The notes: generated by a model not told the origin, from the sequence alone. A stretch of 64,000 bases of DNA from Alphaproteobacteria bacterium (GCA_025359785.1 JANYET010000067.1:1-64000), one strand, 5' to 3'. Positions 1 through 11,941 are shown, numbered from the stretch's first letter. Made by a program: numbers and translations.

Positions 1-867
1 GTTCGAGCGGAACCGGGCGAGCGGGCTATCGGCATTTTCGGGTTCCAAGGTAAGGACTTGCCAACCAAGGTGGAGACCCGCTGGCACAAGTGCAAGCAAG
101 GCCAGAATATCGGGCCGCAGCAGCCAGAATGCCAGCGCCCATAGCGCCACTGCCCCGCCATAGAACGCCGCAACTCCGGCCTGCACGTGGCGCCCCAGGG
201 TCAGCGCCGATGAGCCAATCCCGATCAGCGCATCGTCCTCGCGGTCCTGCAGCGCGTAGATCGTGTCATAGCCGATGCACCACAGCACCGATCCGCCATA
301 AAGCGCGGCGAGCACCTCGAGCCGGTCGGAGCGCAATGCGACCCAGCCGACCGGTGCACCCCAGGTGAAGACCAGCCCGAGCCACGCCTGCGGAAACCGC
401 GTGATCCGCTTCATGAACGGATAGGCCGCGACCAGCCCCAGCGACGCGGCCCCCAGCACCACGGCGGTCGGCGGCAGGCTGAGCAGGATGGCCAGGGCGG
501 CCAGGCCGCAGACGATGACGAAGGCCCAGGCCTGTCTGACGCTGATCTGCCCGGCGGGAATCGGCCGCAGCGCCGTGCGCGCCACCTTGGCGTCGATGTC
601 GCGATCGACGATATCGTTGTACGCGCAGCCCGCCGCCCTCATCAGCGCCGCGCCGAGCGCGATCAGCCCCAAGAGGCCGAGGTTCGGCAGCCGATGCTCC
701 AGGGCGTCAGCCAGCACCACGCCCTGCCAGCCCGGCAGCATCAGCAGCCAGATCCCCGTCGGCCGGTCGAACCGCCCGATCTTCAGCCACGGCCGCAACC
801 CCGTCGGTGCGAACCGGTCGACCCAGTTGCTGGGCGTTGCATCCGGAAGTGGGGCGGTGGACGTCAT
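1..867 (-). CDS. ubiA: 4-hydroxybenzoate octaprenyltransferase (UbiA-like), 3' part cut by window edge
   Basis: Reverse-strand translation from ATG at 867 gives MTSTAPLPDATPSNWVDRFAPTGLRPWLKIGRFDRPTGIWLLMLPGWQGVVL..., a UbiA-type N-terminus; open to the window edge (not in the ORF track because it is truncated). Confidence 0.85.
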   Translation of the reverse strand, partial: MTSTAPLPDATPSNWVDRFAPTGLRPWLKIGRFDRPTGIWLLMLPGWQGVVLADALEHRLPNLGLLGLIALGAALMRAAGCAYNDIVDRDIDAKVARTALRPIPAGQISVRQAWAFVIVCGLAALAILLSLPPTAVVLGAASLGLVAAYPFMKRITRFPQAWLGLVFTWGAPVGWVALRSDRLEVLAALYGGSVLWCIGYDTIYALQDREDDALIGIGSSALTLGRHVQAGVAAFYGGAVALWALAFWLLRPDILALLALVPAGLHLGWQVLTLEPENADSPLARFRSN

Positions 868-889
868 CCCTCCCCTTTATGGGGAGGGA
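867..889. repeat. Perfect intergenic hairpin TCCCTCCCC-TTTAT-GGGGAGGGA
   Basis: 9-bp perfect inverted repeat read directly at 867-875/881-889; starts a C/G-rich intergenic block (to ~1020) of the kind repeated in related genomes. Confidence 0.6.
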
Positions 890-1342
890 CAGGCCGGCGC
901 CAGCCGGCCAGGGTGGGGAAGTCGCGATCGCCCGCCGGCGCGGCGCTTGACCCATGCCTCCCCACCCGTCTCGCAGAACTGTGTCCTGTGAGCCACCCTC
1001 CCCAGAAAGGGGCGGGAAGGCGCGCCGCTCGGTTGACGCTCAAATGTGCTGCGCCTAGCTTCCAAGGCCTCAGCAACCCGAAAGGAGGGTCAGAATGATA
1101 GTCATCGTTCCAACCGCTCCCCCAGGGTTTGCCGGGCCGCCGCCGCGCTTCTAACTCAACCGGACGGCTTCGCCTGAGGGCCTGAACAGCCCGCTTCGCG
1201 AAGCGCGTCCGCGCGCCCGGGGTCCACTCGGGGTTCGCAGAGCCCCGCCTCACCCAGCTGCCTTTCCTTCGCGCCGTTCGCGCCGCCGTCCCGACCGGAC
1301 GTTCGCGCTTCGATCCCGGCGCCGCCGAATCGAGTTTCTCCC

Positions 1343-3130
<1,788 letters not shown>

Positions 3131-3170
3131 CGCCTTTGCACGCAAGCGCCCGGAGGCCTAGGATCGGGCG

Positions 3171-3683
3171 ATGCGATGCCTCGCCCTGGCCGTCCTGCTG
3201 TCCGCCCTCGCCCCAACCCTCGCCGCCGGCGCCGCCTCGGCGGGCGAGGCGCCGGACTATGCGCCGCTGAAACTCTACGACGGCGCCTGGAAGGCGAGGT
3301 TTGCCGACTCCAAAGGCGCGCCCCAGGTGGTGACGATCGCCAACAGCTGTGCGCGGGTCGGCGTCAATTTCGCCTGCCAGCAGAGCGTCGACGGCGCCCC
3401 TGGCGGCACGACGCTCTTCCTGCCGGGCGCCGCGCGCGGCCAGTGGCGGACGCGCCGCGTCTCGCCGACCGGCGAGGCTGGCGGCGAGGCGGGCGCGCTG
3501 ACCATCGAAGGTCCGGTCTGGACCTTCCTGGATCAGGAAAAGACCGCCGCGGGTGTCGCCTGGACCCGCAACATCAACCGCTTCAGCGGCCCCGATCGCA
3601 TCCACTTCGAAATCGCGGCCTCGTCCGATGGCAAGACCTGGACTCCCGGCCTCGCCGGCGACGAGGTTCGGGTGCAGCCATAG
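3171..3683 (+). CDS. Hypothetical secreted protein
   Basis: ORF with signal peptide MRCLALAVLLSALAPTLAAGAASA; no family recognised. Confidence 0.7.
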   Translation: MRCLALAVLLSALAPTLAAGAASAGEAPDYAPLKLYDGAWKARFADSKGAPQVVTIANSCARVGVNFACQQSVDGAPGGTTLFLPGAARGQWRTRRVSPTGEAGGEAGALTIEGPVWTFLDQEKTAAGVAWTRNINRFSGPDRIHFEIAASSDGKTWTPGLAGDEVRVQP

Positions 3684-3686
3684 GAA

Positions 3687-5522
3687 TCAGCCCCGGTTGG
3701 TCGCGGCCAGCCAGTCGAGGGCGTCGGGCCAGTGCTTCAGGGCCGCGTAGTTCCCGATGTCCGGGAAGACGGTGAGCTCGCTCAGCGCCGGACCCAGCCA
3801 GGCCTCAACCTCGGCCGGCGTCGCATAGGCGTCCTCGGCGCCGTGCCAGACGGTCACCGTGGGCAGCGGGCCCAACGCGGCGACGTCCGTCACCGTGGTC
3901 CCGCTGGCCAGCTCGACGGCGGTGCCCTGGCCGGTGCGGGTGAGCGCCTCGTGCACGCCGAGCGTGATCAGGTCGTAGGTCTCCGGATGCGCCGCCAGAT
4001 AGGCCGCGTCGCCGCGCGATACGGCCGAGGCCTGCATGATCTGCCGCACGATCGCCCCGGAGAGCCGCAGGCGGGTGACCGCGAAAAAGGCCTCCGCCAA
4101 CCACGGGTGGGCCCGCAGCCGGCGTTGCAGGGCGACCATCGGGCTTGCCGTCGGGGCGCCCTTGGTCGCCATCGGTGGGCGCGGCGACAGCAGCAGGAGG
4201 CGCGACGCCAGGTCTGGCGACGCCGCCGCGGTCGCCAGCGCGAACTGGGCGCCGGACGTGAAGCTCAGGAACTGCGCGCCCCCAAGCTCCAGGTGGTCGA
4301 TGACGGCGATCATGTCCTGGATTGCGATCTCGCCTGGCCGGCCCGCCGCGGTGGCGGAGCGTCCCACGCCCGCGCGCTCGGGCGCCACGATGCGCAGGTT
4401 CAGGCGCCGGGCGGTCGCATCCGTGCCGGGCGGCAGCAGGCTTGCGCCCAGGCCGCCGTGGAAGACCAGCACCGCTCGCCCCTCGGGGGCGCCGTACTGG
4501 CGATAGGTAAGGCCACGGCCGTCGGCGAGGCGCAGGTGTCGTGGGGCGGGCGCGAAGCCCGGCGGCGCACGCACCCGGGTCCGGCGCTCGCCGCCATCGA
4601 CACGGCGCCAGAGCTGGCCGAGGTCAGTCAGGGACCGCACGAGCTCGCTCTGGCGGTTGACGCCCACCTTCTCGAAGATCGCATTGAGCTGGTTGCGCAC
4701 GGTGTTGAAGCTGATGCCGGAGCGGATCGCCACATCGCGCAGGGAATCGCCGCCGCACAGCGCCAGGGCCAGCCGCACCTCGGCGGGCGTCAGGCCGAAC
4801 GCTTCGGTGAGTCCGCCGCCGAGCGTCTCGCTGGTCTGGCCGGCGTGGGCGACGATGGCGAGGGTCCCACGCGGCTGCTGGCCGAGGTCCTGGCGCAGAG
4901 CCGCGGGCAGCCGCTCGAAGGTCATGGCGTAGGCGAACACCGGCTGCGGATCGTCGGACACATGCAGGCGCACCAGGGTTGGCGACGCCGCGCTGGCGGT
5001 CACCCGGGCCTGCGCCTGACGAAGGCTCTCGAGCTGGTCCGGCAGGCTCGTCTCGCCCGGCTCGGTGATCAGCCGCGCCAGCGGCGAGCGCCGCGCCACG
5101 GTATTGCCGGCCACCCGCCGTCCGCCGTCGGAAACCGCCAGCACGGCCAGCATGGCGCCCGGGACCGCGTCCTGAGTATCGGCGGGCCCGGCGCGGGCCG
5201 CGGCGCTGCGCGCCACCTGCTCAGCGCCGACGACCATGGCGGACAGGGTCTGAGCGTCAGGATCGGCGGCCCCGCCATCCCGCGCCAGATGGCGCACGAA
5301 GTCGGCCCAATCGTCGGGCTCGGCCGCCAGCTGGTAGAGCGCGCCCACCAGGAGCGCCGCGGTCGGCGTCTCGATGTCTGGCGTCTCGATATCTGGGGCC
5401 TCGATATCTGCCGCCTCTGGCCCGGTCACACCCGTCTGCAACTGAACTCCAACGCCTTTGTCCGGGCGACCCGTCTGGGCCCAGGGGTCCGGAGGCCATA
5501 GTGCAGATGCACCATGAAACAT
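3687..5522 (-). CDS. LuxR-type HTH regulator fused to an alpha/beta-hydrolase domain
   Basis: LuxR-like HTH LTPAEVRLALALCGGDSLRDVAIRSGISFNTVRNQLNAIFEKVGVNRQSELVRSL, followed by a hydrolase-like region VLVFHGGLGASLLPPG...APERAGVGRS...WHGAEDAY. Confidence 0.85.
   Translation of the reverse strand: MFHGASALWPPDPWAQTGRPDKGVGVQLQTGVTGPEAADIEAPDIETPDIETPTAALLVGALYQLAAEPDDWADFVRHLARDGGAADPDAQTLSAMVVGAEQVARSAAARAGPADTQDAVPGAMLAVLAVSDGGRRVAGNTVARRSPLARLITEPGETSLPDQLESLRQAQARVTASAASPTLVRLHVSDDPQPVFAYAMTFERLPAALRQDLGQQPRGTLAIVAHAGQTSETLGGGLTEAFGLTPAEVRLALALCGGDSLRDVAIRSGISFNTVRNQLNAIFEKVGVNRQSELVRSLTDLGQLWRRVDGGERRTRVRAPPGFAPAPRHLRLADGRGLTYRQYGAPEGRAVLVFHGGLGASLLPPGTDATARRLNLRIVAPERAGVGRSATAAGRPGEIAIQDMIAVIDHLELGGAQFLSFTSGAQFALATAAASPDLASRLLLLSPRPPMATKGAPTASPMVALQRRLRAHPWLAEAFFAVTRLRLSGAIVRQIMQASAVSRGDAAYLAAHPETYDLITLGVHEALTRTGQGTAVELASGTTVTDVAALGPLPTVTVWHGAEDAYATPAEVEAWLGPALSELTVFPDIGNYAALKHWPDALDWLAATNRG
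5365..5409. repeat. Three tandem ~15-bp units inside the LuxR-hydrolase gene
   Basis: ggcgtctcgatgtct / ggcgtctcgatatct / ggggcctcgatatct, encoding DIEAPDIETPDIETP near the N-terminus on the minus strand. Confidence 0.9.
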
Positions 5523-5556
5523 GTCCGGCAGTGTTGCTAGTCAGCAAGCGTCTGAA

Positions 5557-6657
5557 ATGTTCCAAGGAATCGTCATCGTGCACCCGTCGCTTCGCCTGCC
5601 CGCCGCCGTCCTCGCGCTGACCGCGATGCTGGCGACCGGAACCGCCGTCCAGGCCCTGCCGTTCGGACCCTCCGGACCCAAGTCGGTCGAGCTCGCGCCG
5701 GACAACACCGCGGACGCGATCACCCACTTCACGCCCACCGCCGTGCAGAGCCTGAAGGGCGTCCACCGGATCGCGATTTCGCAGCTCCAGGTCGAATACG
5801 TGACCCGCTCGCAGGGGCTGACGCGCAAGGAACGCAACCAGGTGACAGTGCAATACGGCCTGAAGCCGCCGTCGGACGCCGGCCTGCAGGCGGCGACCGA
5901 CAAGCTCTACGACCACCTCGTGGCCCAGTTGCAGGCGGCGGGCTTCGAGGTCGCGCCGCGCGCCGAGATCGAGGCGGCGCCGAGCTGGCGCAAGCTGGCC
6001 AGCGTCGGCAAACCCAGTGGCGGCGAGTTCAAGAGCGAGAGCGGCTCGGGCCGGCTGTTCGTGGCCGGCGCGGGACCCTACTACTTCTATCCCGGCGACC
6101 TGCACCTGGGGACCGCCGCCATCGGCTGGGGCTTTTCCCAGGCCCACATCACCGAACAGGCGCTGGGAACGGAACTGAACGCCGCGGTCGTCACCGTGCG
6201 ACTGGTCGTGGGCATCCGCGAAACCGACCGCCACAGCCAGATGTTCGCCCTGCTGCGCACGGCCTCCAGCTTCATGGGCGACCCGCGCATCAACGTCGAG
6301 GCGCCGGCCTCCGGCCTCTTTGTCATGACCCCGGGCAAGGGCCACGGGATGACCAATGCCGCCGGTCGCGCCGCCTTCACGGTCAAGGACGACCTGCTGT
6401 TCCACGAAGACCTGATGTCGGCCACGCTGAAGGACACCGGCGGCGCGGCCAGCACGGCCGGCAACATCGCGTCATCGGCGCTGTTCGCCGGCGCCATCCT
6501 CGCCAACATGGCCGGCGGCGGCATCGGGATGAAGCTCTACAAGAGCTACAAGTTCGACGCTGAGCCGCCGGAGGCCGACTACCTGGCCGCCGTCGACCGC
6601 AATCTCGCCGGCGTCGAGGACGCCATGGTGGCGCAGCTCAAGGCCGCGGCGCAGTAG
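5557..6657 (+). CDS. Hypothetical exported protein
   Basis: Signal-peptide-like N-terminus MFQGIVIVHPSLRLPAAVLALTAMLATGTAVQA; ORF extends upstream to 5521 but 5557 is a better start. Confidence 0.7.
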   Translation: MFQGIVIVHPSLRLPAAVLALTAMLATGTAVQALPFGPSGPKSVELAPDNTADAITHFTPTAVQSLKGVHRIAISQLQVEYVTRSQGLTRKERNQVTVQYGLKPPSDAGLQAATDKLYDHLVAQLQAAGFEVAPRAEIEAAPSWRKLASVGKPSGGEFKSESGSGRLFVAGAGPYYFYPGDLHLGTAAIGWGFSQAHITEQALGTELNAAVVTVRLVVGIRETDRHSQMFALLRTASSFMGDPRINVEAPASGLFVMTPGKGHGMTNAAGRAAFTVKDDLLFHEDLMSATLKDTGGAASTAGNIASSALFAGAILANMAGGGIGMKLYKSYKFDAEPPEADYLAAVDRNLAGVEDAMVAQLKAAAQ

Positions 6658-6745
6658 CGGCCCTTCGGATGGCGCAATCACAACTGGCGGTAGCGCTCTG
6701 AAAAAAGGCGTGTAAGTCTCAGGCCACAGTCCGGGGGGAAATTCC

Positions 6746-7561
6746 ATGTCCGACATCGTCGCGAGCCTGCGCACGAGTAGTGAAAAGACCTACGGGACGA
6801 TCGCGGTCGTTCTGGGCGTCCTGATCTGGATCCTCTTCGGCTTGAGCCTCTGGGCAGCGTTCAAGGTGGCCAACAGCGAGGTGATCGGCGTCCTCGCCGT
6901 CTACCTTGTCTATGGGATTGTGATCTGGCTCGGCTATCTGATCGCCGGCGTGATCTATCGCGCCACCGCCTTCGGCAACATGATCCTGCTGAGTCCCAAC
7001 CAGTTCGCGCACCTCTATGAGATGGTGGAGACCGGCGCCAAGGAGCTGGGCCTCAGCCCGACGCCCAGAACCTTCCTCTACAACTCCAACGGTCTCTTCA
7101 ACGCCTTTGCCCGACGGCTGATGGGCGGCCGCTATGTCTTCCTGACCTCCGCCTTGGTGGACGCCAGCGATGACGAGCAGGTGCGCTTTGTGATCGGCCA
7201 CGAGCTCGGCCACCACGCCGCGGGCCACCTGAACCCGTGGCTGAACTTCCTGAAGATGCCGGCCTATGTCGTGCCCTTCCTGATGCCCGCCTATTCCCGG
7301 GCGCGGGAATACAGTTGCGACAGCATCGGGGCTCACCTGTCGAAGGACCCGGTCGCCTCGCGCAGCGCCTTGCAGATGCTGGGCTGCGGCTGTCGGCGGC
7401 TGAATGGCGCCATGAGCTGCGAGGCCTTCGTCGCCCAGGAGGCGATGGTGCCGCCCGTCGCTGGCTTCGTCGCCGAGATCTTTCGCAGCCACCCGCGCCT
7501 CACCCGCCGGGTCGCGGCGATCCAGGGCGAGGCCCGAGCCCGCTCAGCCTCGCGGTCCTAA
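6746..7561 (+). CDS. M48-family metallopeptidase (HtpX-like)
   Basis: Zinc motif HELGHHAAGH after transmembrane segments, and YSRAREYSCDSIG. Confidence 0.9.
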   Translation: MSDIVASLRTSSEKTYGTIAVVLGVLIWILFGLSLWAAFKVANSEVIGVLAVYLVYGIVIWLGYLIAGVIYRATAFGNMILLSPNQFAHLYEMVETGAKELGLSPTPRTFLYNSNGLFNAFARRLMGGRYVFLTSALVDASDDEQVRFVIGHELGHHAAGHLNPWLNFLKMPAYVVPFLMPAYSRAREYSCDSIGAHLSKDPVASRSALQMLGCGCRRLNGAMSCEAFVAQEAMVPPVAGFVAEIFRSHPRLTRRVAAIQGEARARSASRS

Positions 7562-8763
7562 CCGAGCGTTGAAGCGAGCGCTGCCGCCAGGTCGCCCTTC
7601 GGCTCCACGCGCACGCGCTCCAGTCCCAGCCAGCCGGCCATCAGTTTGAGCTCTTCGGCGAGGCGCACCGGGGTGGCGTCGCTGGCCCAGGGCTCGGCGT
7701 GGCTGGCCTGGACGATCAGGACGCCGGCCTTGCGGTCGCTCTTCAGGTCCACCCGCGCGGTCAGCGCATCACCCTCCAGGAACGGCAGGACATAGTAGCC
7801 GTGGGTGCGCTTCTCGGCGGGCGTGTAGATCTCGATCCGATAGCGGACGCCGAACATCCGCTCGGTGCGCTCGCGGAACCAGATCAGGTTGTCGAAGGGC
7901 GACAGCAGCGCGCTCGCGTCCACCTTGCGCGGCCAGCGCGCGGCGGGGTCGAGATAGGCCGGTTCGCGCCAGCCCTGCACGGTGACCGGGATCATTTCGC
8001 CGGCCTCGACCAGCTCGGCCATCCGCGCCTTGGCGCCGTCGACCGGCATACGGAAATAGTCGCGCAGGTCTTTCGAGGTGGCGACGCCCATGGCGCGGAT
8101 CGCCTGGCGGTAGAGCGCGCGGTGGGCGTCCTCGCGGCTGGGCGTCGGCAGGTTGACGATGGCGCTCGGCAGCACGGTTTCCGGCAGGCCGTAGACCCGC
8201 TCGAAGGTCCCGCGCCGGGTGGCGGTGGTGAGTTCGCCGGTCCAGAACAGGCACTCGACGGCGCGCTTGGCCTCACTCCAGCCCCACCAGCCGCCCCGGC
8301 CCTTCTGACCCATCTCCAGCTCGGAGGCGCTCATCGGCCCGCGCGCCTGAATCTCGGCCAGCACCTTGTCCACGAATTCGCGCCGTTCGCGCAGGAACTG
8401 GCCGACGCCCTTCCAGACTCCCACCCCGTCGTGGGCGTCCTGCATCCGCCAGCGGAACAGCGGCTGGCTGGCCAGCGGCAGCAGGGACGCCTCGTGCGCC
8501 CAGTATTCGAAGAGCGGCCGGGTCTTCGCCCAGGCGACATCCTCCAGCATCGCGCGGGGATAGGCGCCGAGCCGCGAGAACGCCGGCAGGTAGTGCGTGC
8601 GGGAGACTACGTTGACGCTGTCGATCTGCACCACGCCCAACCGATCGACCAGCTTGACGAGTTGGCGTTTGGCGACCGCTCCGGAGGGCCTTGGCGTCGC
8701 GAACCCCTGCGCGCCCAGCGCGATGCGGCGGGCCTCGCCGGCCGTCAGTTTTTCCTTGGCCAT
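7558..8763 (-). CDS. Winged-helix DNA-binding protein, YcaQ/AlkX-like DNA glycosylase family
   Basis: LVDRLGVVQIDSVNVVSRTHYLPAFSRLGAY...LFEYWAHEASLLP...LLSPFDNLIWFRERTERMFGVRYRIEIYTPAEKRTHGYYVLPFL. Confidence 0.85.
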   Translation of the reverse strand: MAKEKLTAGEARRIALGAQGFATPRPSGAVAKRQLVKLVDRLGVVQIDSVNVVSRTHYLPAFSRLGAYPRAMLEDVAWAKTRPLFEYWAHEASLLPLASQPLFRWRMQDAHDGVGVWKGVGQFLRERREFVDKVLAEIQARGPMSASELEMGQKGRGGWWGWSEAKRAVECLFWTGELTTATRRGTFERVYGLPETVLPSAIVNLPTPSREDAHRALYRQAIRAMGVATSKDLRDYFRMPVDGAKARMAELVEAGEMIPVTVQGWREPAYLDPAARWPRKVDASALLSPFDNLIWFRERTERMFGVRYRIEIYTPAEKRTHGYYVLPFLEGDALTARVDLKSDRKAGVLIVQASHAEPWASDATPVRLAEELKLMAGWLGLERVRVEPKGDLAAALASTLG

Positions 8764-8933
8764 GAGCGTTCGCAGGTCCGCTTAGAATCGTGATTTCGCA
8801 AGTCTATCGAGCGAACAAAGAAAGAACAATGATGGCCTTAACAATGGTTAACGGCTTAACCAGTCTTAGGGGTTCGGTAAGAACAAATTAAGAATTTGCG
8901 CTGGTCTAACATCGGTCTTGCCGGGTCACCGGC

Positions 8934-9695
8934 TCAGCGTTCCAGCCGCCCGTCGCCGAGCGCCTCCACATCGAATTCGTAGAGCACGCGCGGGTCCGGC
9001 TTTTCAATATCGTTGGCGATGTCCTTGGGCGCGAGCGTCCGCAGGATATGGCGCAGGATCGCCAGCCGCGCGGGCTTCTTCTTGTCGGTGTGGATAATGG
9101 TCCAGGGCGCCGCGGGCGTGTGGGTCCGGCGCAGCATCTCGTCGCGAGCCTCGGAATAGGCATCCCATTTCTTCTGGGCGACCTTGTCCAGCGGACTGGT
9201 CTTCAGCCCCTTCAGTGGATCGTCCTTGCGGGACTTCAGCCGCTTGGCCTGCTCGGCCTTGGAGATGTCCAGCCACAACTTGACGATCTGGATGCCGCTC
9301 TCGGCCAGCAGGGCTTCGAAGCGCGGCGCGTCGCGTAGGAAAGCCTCGTGTTCGGCGGGGCTGCAGTAGCCCATGACCGCCTCGACGCCGCCGCGATTGT
9401 ACCAGGAGCGGTTGAGGATGGTGAGTTCGCCCCCGGCCGGCAGGTGAGCGACGTAGCGCTGGAAATACCACTCCGTCCGCTGGCGCTCGGTGGGCTTGGG
9501 CAGGGCGATGACGCGGGTGTGGCGCACGGACAGATGTTCAACGATCCGCTTGATCGCCCCGTCCTTGCCGGCCGTGTCGCGGCCCTCGAAGATGATCAGC
9601 GCCCGCTCGCCCGAGACCATGGCCGCCTGCTGATAGCGCACGAGACCCACCTGCAGGGCTTCGAGCTGGTGGGTGTAGCTGTGGTCTTTGCTCAT
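8934..9695 (-). CDS. ppk2: Polyphosphate kinase 2 family protein
   Basis: FEGRDTAGKDGAIKRI, TEWYFQRYVAHLPAGGELTILNRSWYNRGGVE, KLWLDISKAEQAKRL. Confidence 0.92.
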   Translation of the reverse strand: MSKDHSYTHQLEALQVGLVRYQQAAMVSGERALIIFEGRDTAGKDGAIKRIVEHLSVRHTRVIALPKPTERQRTEWYFQRYVAHLPAGGELTILNRSWYNRGGVEAVMGYCSPAEHEAFLRDAPRFEALLAESGIQIVKLWLDISKAEQAKRLKSRKDDPLKGLKTSPLDKVAQKKWDAYSEARDEMLRRTHTPAAPWTIIHTDKKKPARLAILRHILRTLAPKDIANDIEKPDPRVLYEFDVEALGDGRLER

Positions 9696-9742
9696 GTCTG
9701 GAACCCTATGCCCGAAGCCGTCGGTGACGCTAGAACGAGCGG

Positions 9743-10477
9743 ATGATCCGCCTTTACGTTCCGCACGATCTCGCCCTGGGCGCCGAACTGGCCCTGGACC
9801 ACGGTCAGACCCACTACCTCGCCTCGGTGATGCGTCAGGGGGTGGGCGACGAGCTGCTGCTGTTCAACGGCCGCGACGGCGAATGGCGCGTGCGGATCGG
9901 CGCGGTCACCAAGCGCGCGGTGGCGGTGAAGGCCGAGGCCATGATCCGGCCGCAAACCATCGGGCCGGATGTCGAGCTGCTGATCGCGCTGGTCAAACGT
10001 GGGCGGCTGGAGACCATCGTCGAGAAAGCCGCGGAGCTTGGCGCGCGGCGCGTGCGCCCGGTGCTGACCGAGCGCACCAACGCCGACCGCGCGCGGGTCG
10101 AGCGGTTGACCGCCATCGCCACCGAGGCCGCCGAGCAGACCGGGCGGCTGGATGTGCCCGAGGTGACCGAGCCCATCAAGCTCGACAAGCTGCTGAAGGC
10201 CTGGGAGCCCGGCCGGCGGCTACTGTTCTGCGACGAGGCCGGCGACGCCAGGCCGATCCCCGAAGCCCTGAAGGGTCAGCCGGTCGGTCCCTGGGCGATC
10301 CTGATCGGGCCGGAGGGCGGTTTTTCCCCGGCCGAACGCGAGCGCCTGCGGGCGCTGGACCATGCCGTCCCGGCCACGCTCGGGCCCCGCATTCTCAGGG
10401 CCGACACCGCCGCGATCAGCGCCCTGACGCTCTGGCAGACCGCGCTCGGCGACTGGACCCGCAACGAGACCCCTTGA
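9743..10477 (+). CDS. rsmE: 16S rRNA (uracil(1498)-N(3))-methyltransferase
   Basis: MIRLYVPHDLALGAELALDHGQTHYLASVMRQGVGDELLLFNG; IGPEGGFSPAERERL; LGPRILRADTAAISAL. Confidence 0.93.
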   Translation: MIRLYVPHDLALGAELALDHGQTHYLASVMRQGVGDELLLFNGRDGEWRVRIGAVTKRAVAVKAEAMIRPQTIGPDVELLIALVKRGRLETIVEKAAELGARRVRPVLTERTNADRARVERLTAIATEAAEQTGRLDVPEVTEPIKLDKLLKAWEPGRRLLFCDEAGDARPIPEALKGQPVGPWAILIGPEGGFSPAERERLRALDHAVPATLGPRILRADTAAISALTLWQTALGDWTRNETP

Positions 10478-10570
10478 GCTTGGCGAGATTGCGCCCACCT
10501 AGACTCCCAACGTAAAGAGCACGGCCGCGCGGCAAGACGCGGGTCCGGGATGGGTCTGGGGAAGATACCG

Positions 10571-11941
10571 ATGGCTGAGATCGCCGCTGACGACCGTCCC
10601 TTGACGTTCGAGGACCTGGTCGCCTGGTTCGACGAGGGCTCAAAGCCCGCGTCGGCGTGGCGCGTGGGCGCCGAGCATGAGAAGTTCGTCTTCCGCCTGG
10701 GCACGCACGAGCCGGTCCCCTACGAGCCCCCCCATCCTGAGCTAGGCGGCATCAAGGCCCTGCTCGATGGCCTGACCCGCTTCGGCTGGCAGCCGGTGAT
10801 GGAGGCCGGCCATGTGATCGCGCTGGAGCGCGGCAAGGCCAATGTGTCCCTGGAACCCGGCGGTCAGTTCGAGCTGTCCGGTGCGCCGCTGGAGACCATC
10901 CACGACATCTGCGAAGAGACCGGCCAGCACCTGCACGAGGTGAAGATCGTCGCCGACGAGCTCGGCATCGGTTTCCTGGGCCTGGGCTACTCACCCGTCT
11001 GGCGGCGCGACCAGGTGCCGGTGATGCCCAAGGGCCGCTACAAGATCATGCGCGAGTACATGCCCAAGGTCGGCGGCATGGGCCTCGATATGATGTTCCG
11101 CACCTGTACGGTGCAGGCCAACCTGGATTTCGGCTCCGAGGCCGACATGGTGGCGAAGTTCCGCACCAGCCTGGCGCTACAGCCGATCTGTACCGCTCTG
11201 TTCGCCAATTCGCCGTTCAAGGAAGGCAAGCCGTCGGGCTTCCTGTCCGCCCGCGCCAACGTCTGGACCGACACCGACCCGGACCGCACCGGCATGCTGG
11301 ATTTTGTGTTCCAGGATGGCTTCGGCTTCGAGACCTACGCCAGGTACGCCCTCAACGTGCCGATGTATTTCGCCAAGCGCGGCGACCGCTACATCGACCT
11401 GTCCGGCCAGTCCTTCCGCGCCTTCATGGACGGCAAGCTTGCCGACCTGCCGGGCGAGCGGCCGTCCCTCAAGGACTGGGCCGACCACACCACGACGATT
11501 TTCCCGGAAGTCCGCCTGAAGCAGTATCTGGAGATGCGCGGCGCCGACTCCGGCCCCTGGAGCGCGCTCTGCGCCCTGCCGGCGCTGTGGATGGGGATCT
11601 TTTACGATTCCGCCGCGCTCGCCGCCGCCTGGGACCTCTGCAAGCACTGGAAAATCGAGGACCACGAGCGTCTGCGGGCCGATGTCGCCAGGCTGGGCCT
11701 GAAGGCCGAGATCGCCGGCCGCTCGGTGCAGGACGTCGCCAAGGACATGCTGGCCATCGCCCGCGAAGGGCTGAAGCGCCGCAACCGCCTCTCCGGCGGC
11801 ATGGTCGATGAGAGCAACTACCTCAGCCAGCTCGACGAGATCGCCGACAGCGGCGTCACGCAAGCCGAGCGCCTGCTGGAACTCTACCACGGCCCCTGGT
11901 CCGGCGACGCCAGCAAGGTGTTCGAGAGCTTCGCCTACTGA
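10571..11941 (+). CDS. gshA: Glutamate--cysteine ligase
   Basis: VGAEHEKFVF, ALERGKANVSLEPGGQFELSGAPLETIH, GFLGLGYSPVW, GRYKIMREYMPKVGGMGLDMMFRTCTVQANLDF. Confidence 0.92.
   Translation: MAEIAADDRPLTFEDLVAWFDEGSKPASAWRVGAEHEKFVFRLGTHEPVPYEPPHPELGGIKALLDGLTRFGWQPVMEAGHVIALERGKANVSLEPGGQFELSGAPLETIHDICEETGQHLHEVKIVADELGIGFLGLGYSPVWRRDQVPVMPKGRYKIMREYMPKVGGMGLDMMFRTCTVQANLDFGSEADMVAKFRTSLALQPICTALFANSPFKEGKPSGFLSARANVWTDTDPDRTGMLDFVFQDGFGFETYARYALNVPMYFAKRGDRYIDLSGQSFRAFMDGKLADLPGERPSLKDWADHTTTIFPEVRLKQYLEMRGADSGPWSALCALPALWMGIFYDSAALAAAWDLCKHWKIEDHERLRADVARLGLKAEIAGRSVQDVAKDMLAIAREGLKRRNRLSGGMVDESNYLSQLDEIADSGVTQAERLLELYHGPWSGDASKVFESFAY

Noticed and set aside
3732-5501. 589-aa ORF antisense to the LuxR-hydrolase gene
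   Set aside because: No recognisable motifs, Arg/Gly/Ala/His-rich artefact composition; opposite strand is coding.
8838-8859. TTAACAATGGTTAACGGCTTAACC as a possible CtrA site
   Set aside because: TTAA half-sites are separated by 6 and 4 nt, not the 7 expected for TTAA-N7-TTAA; left as an AT-rich promoter region only.
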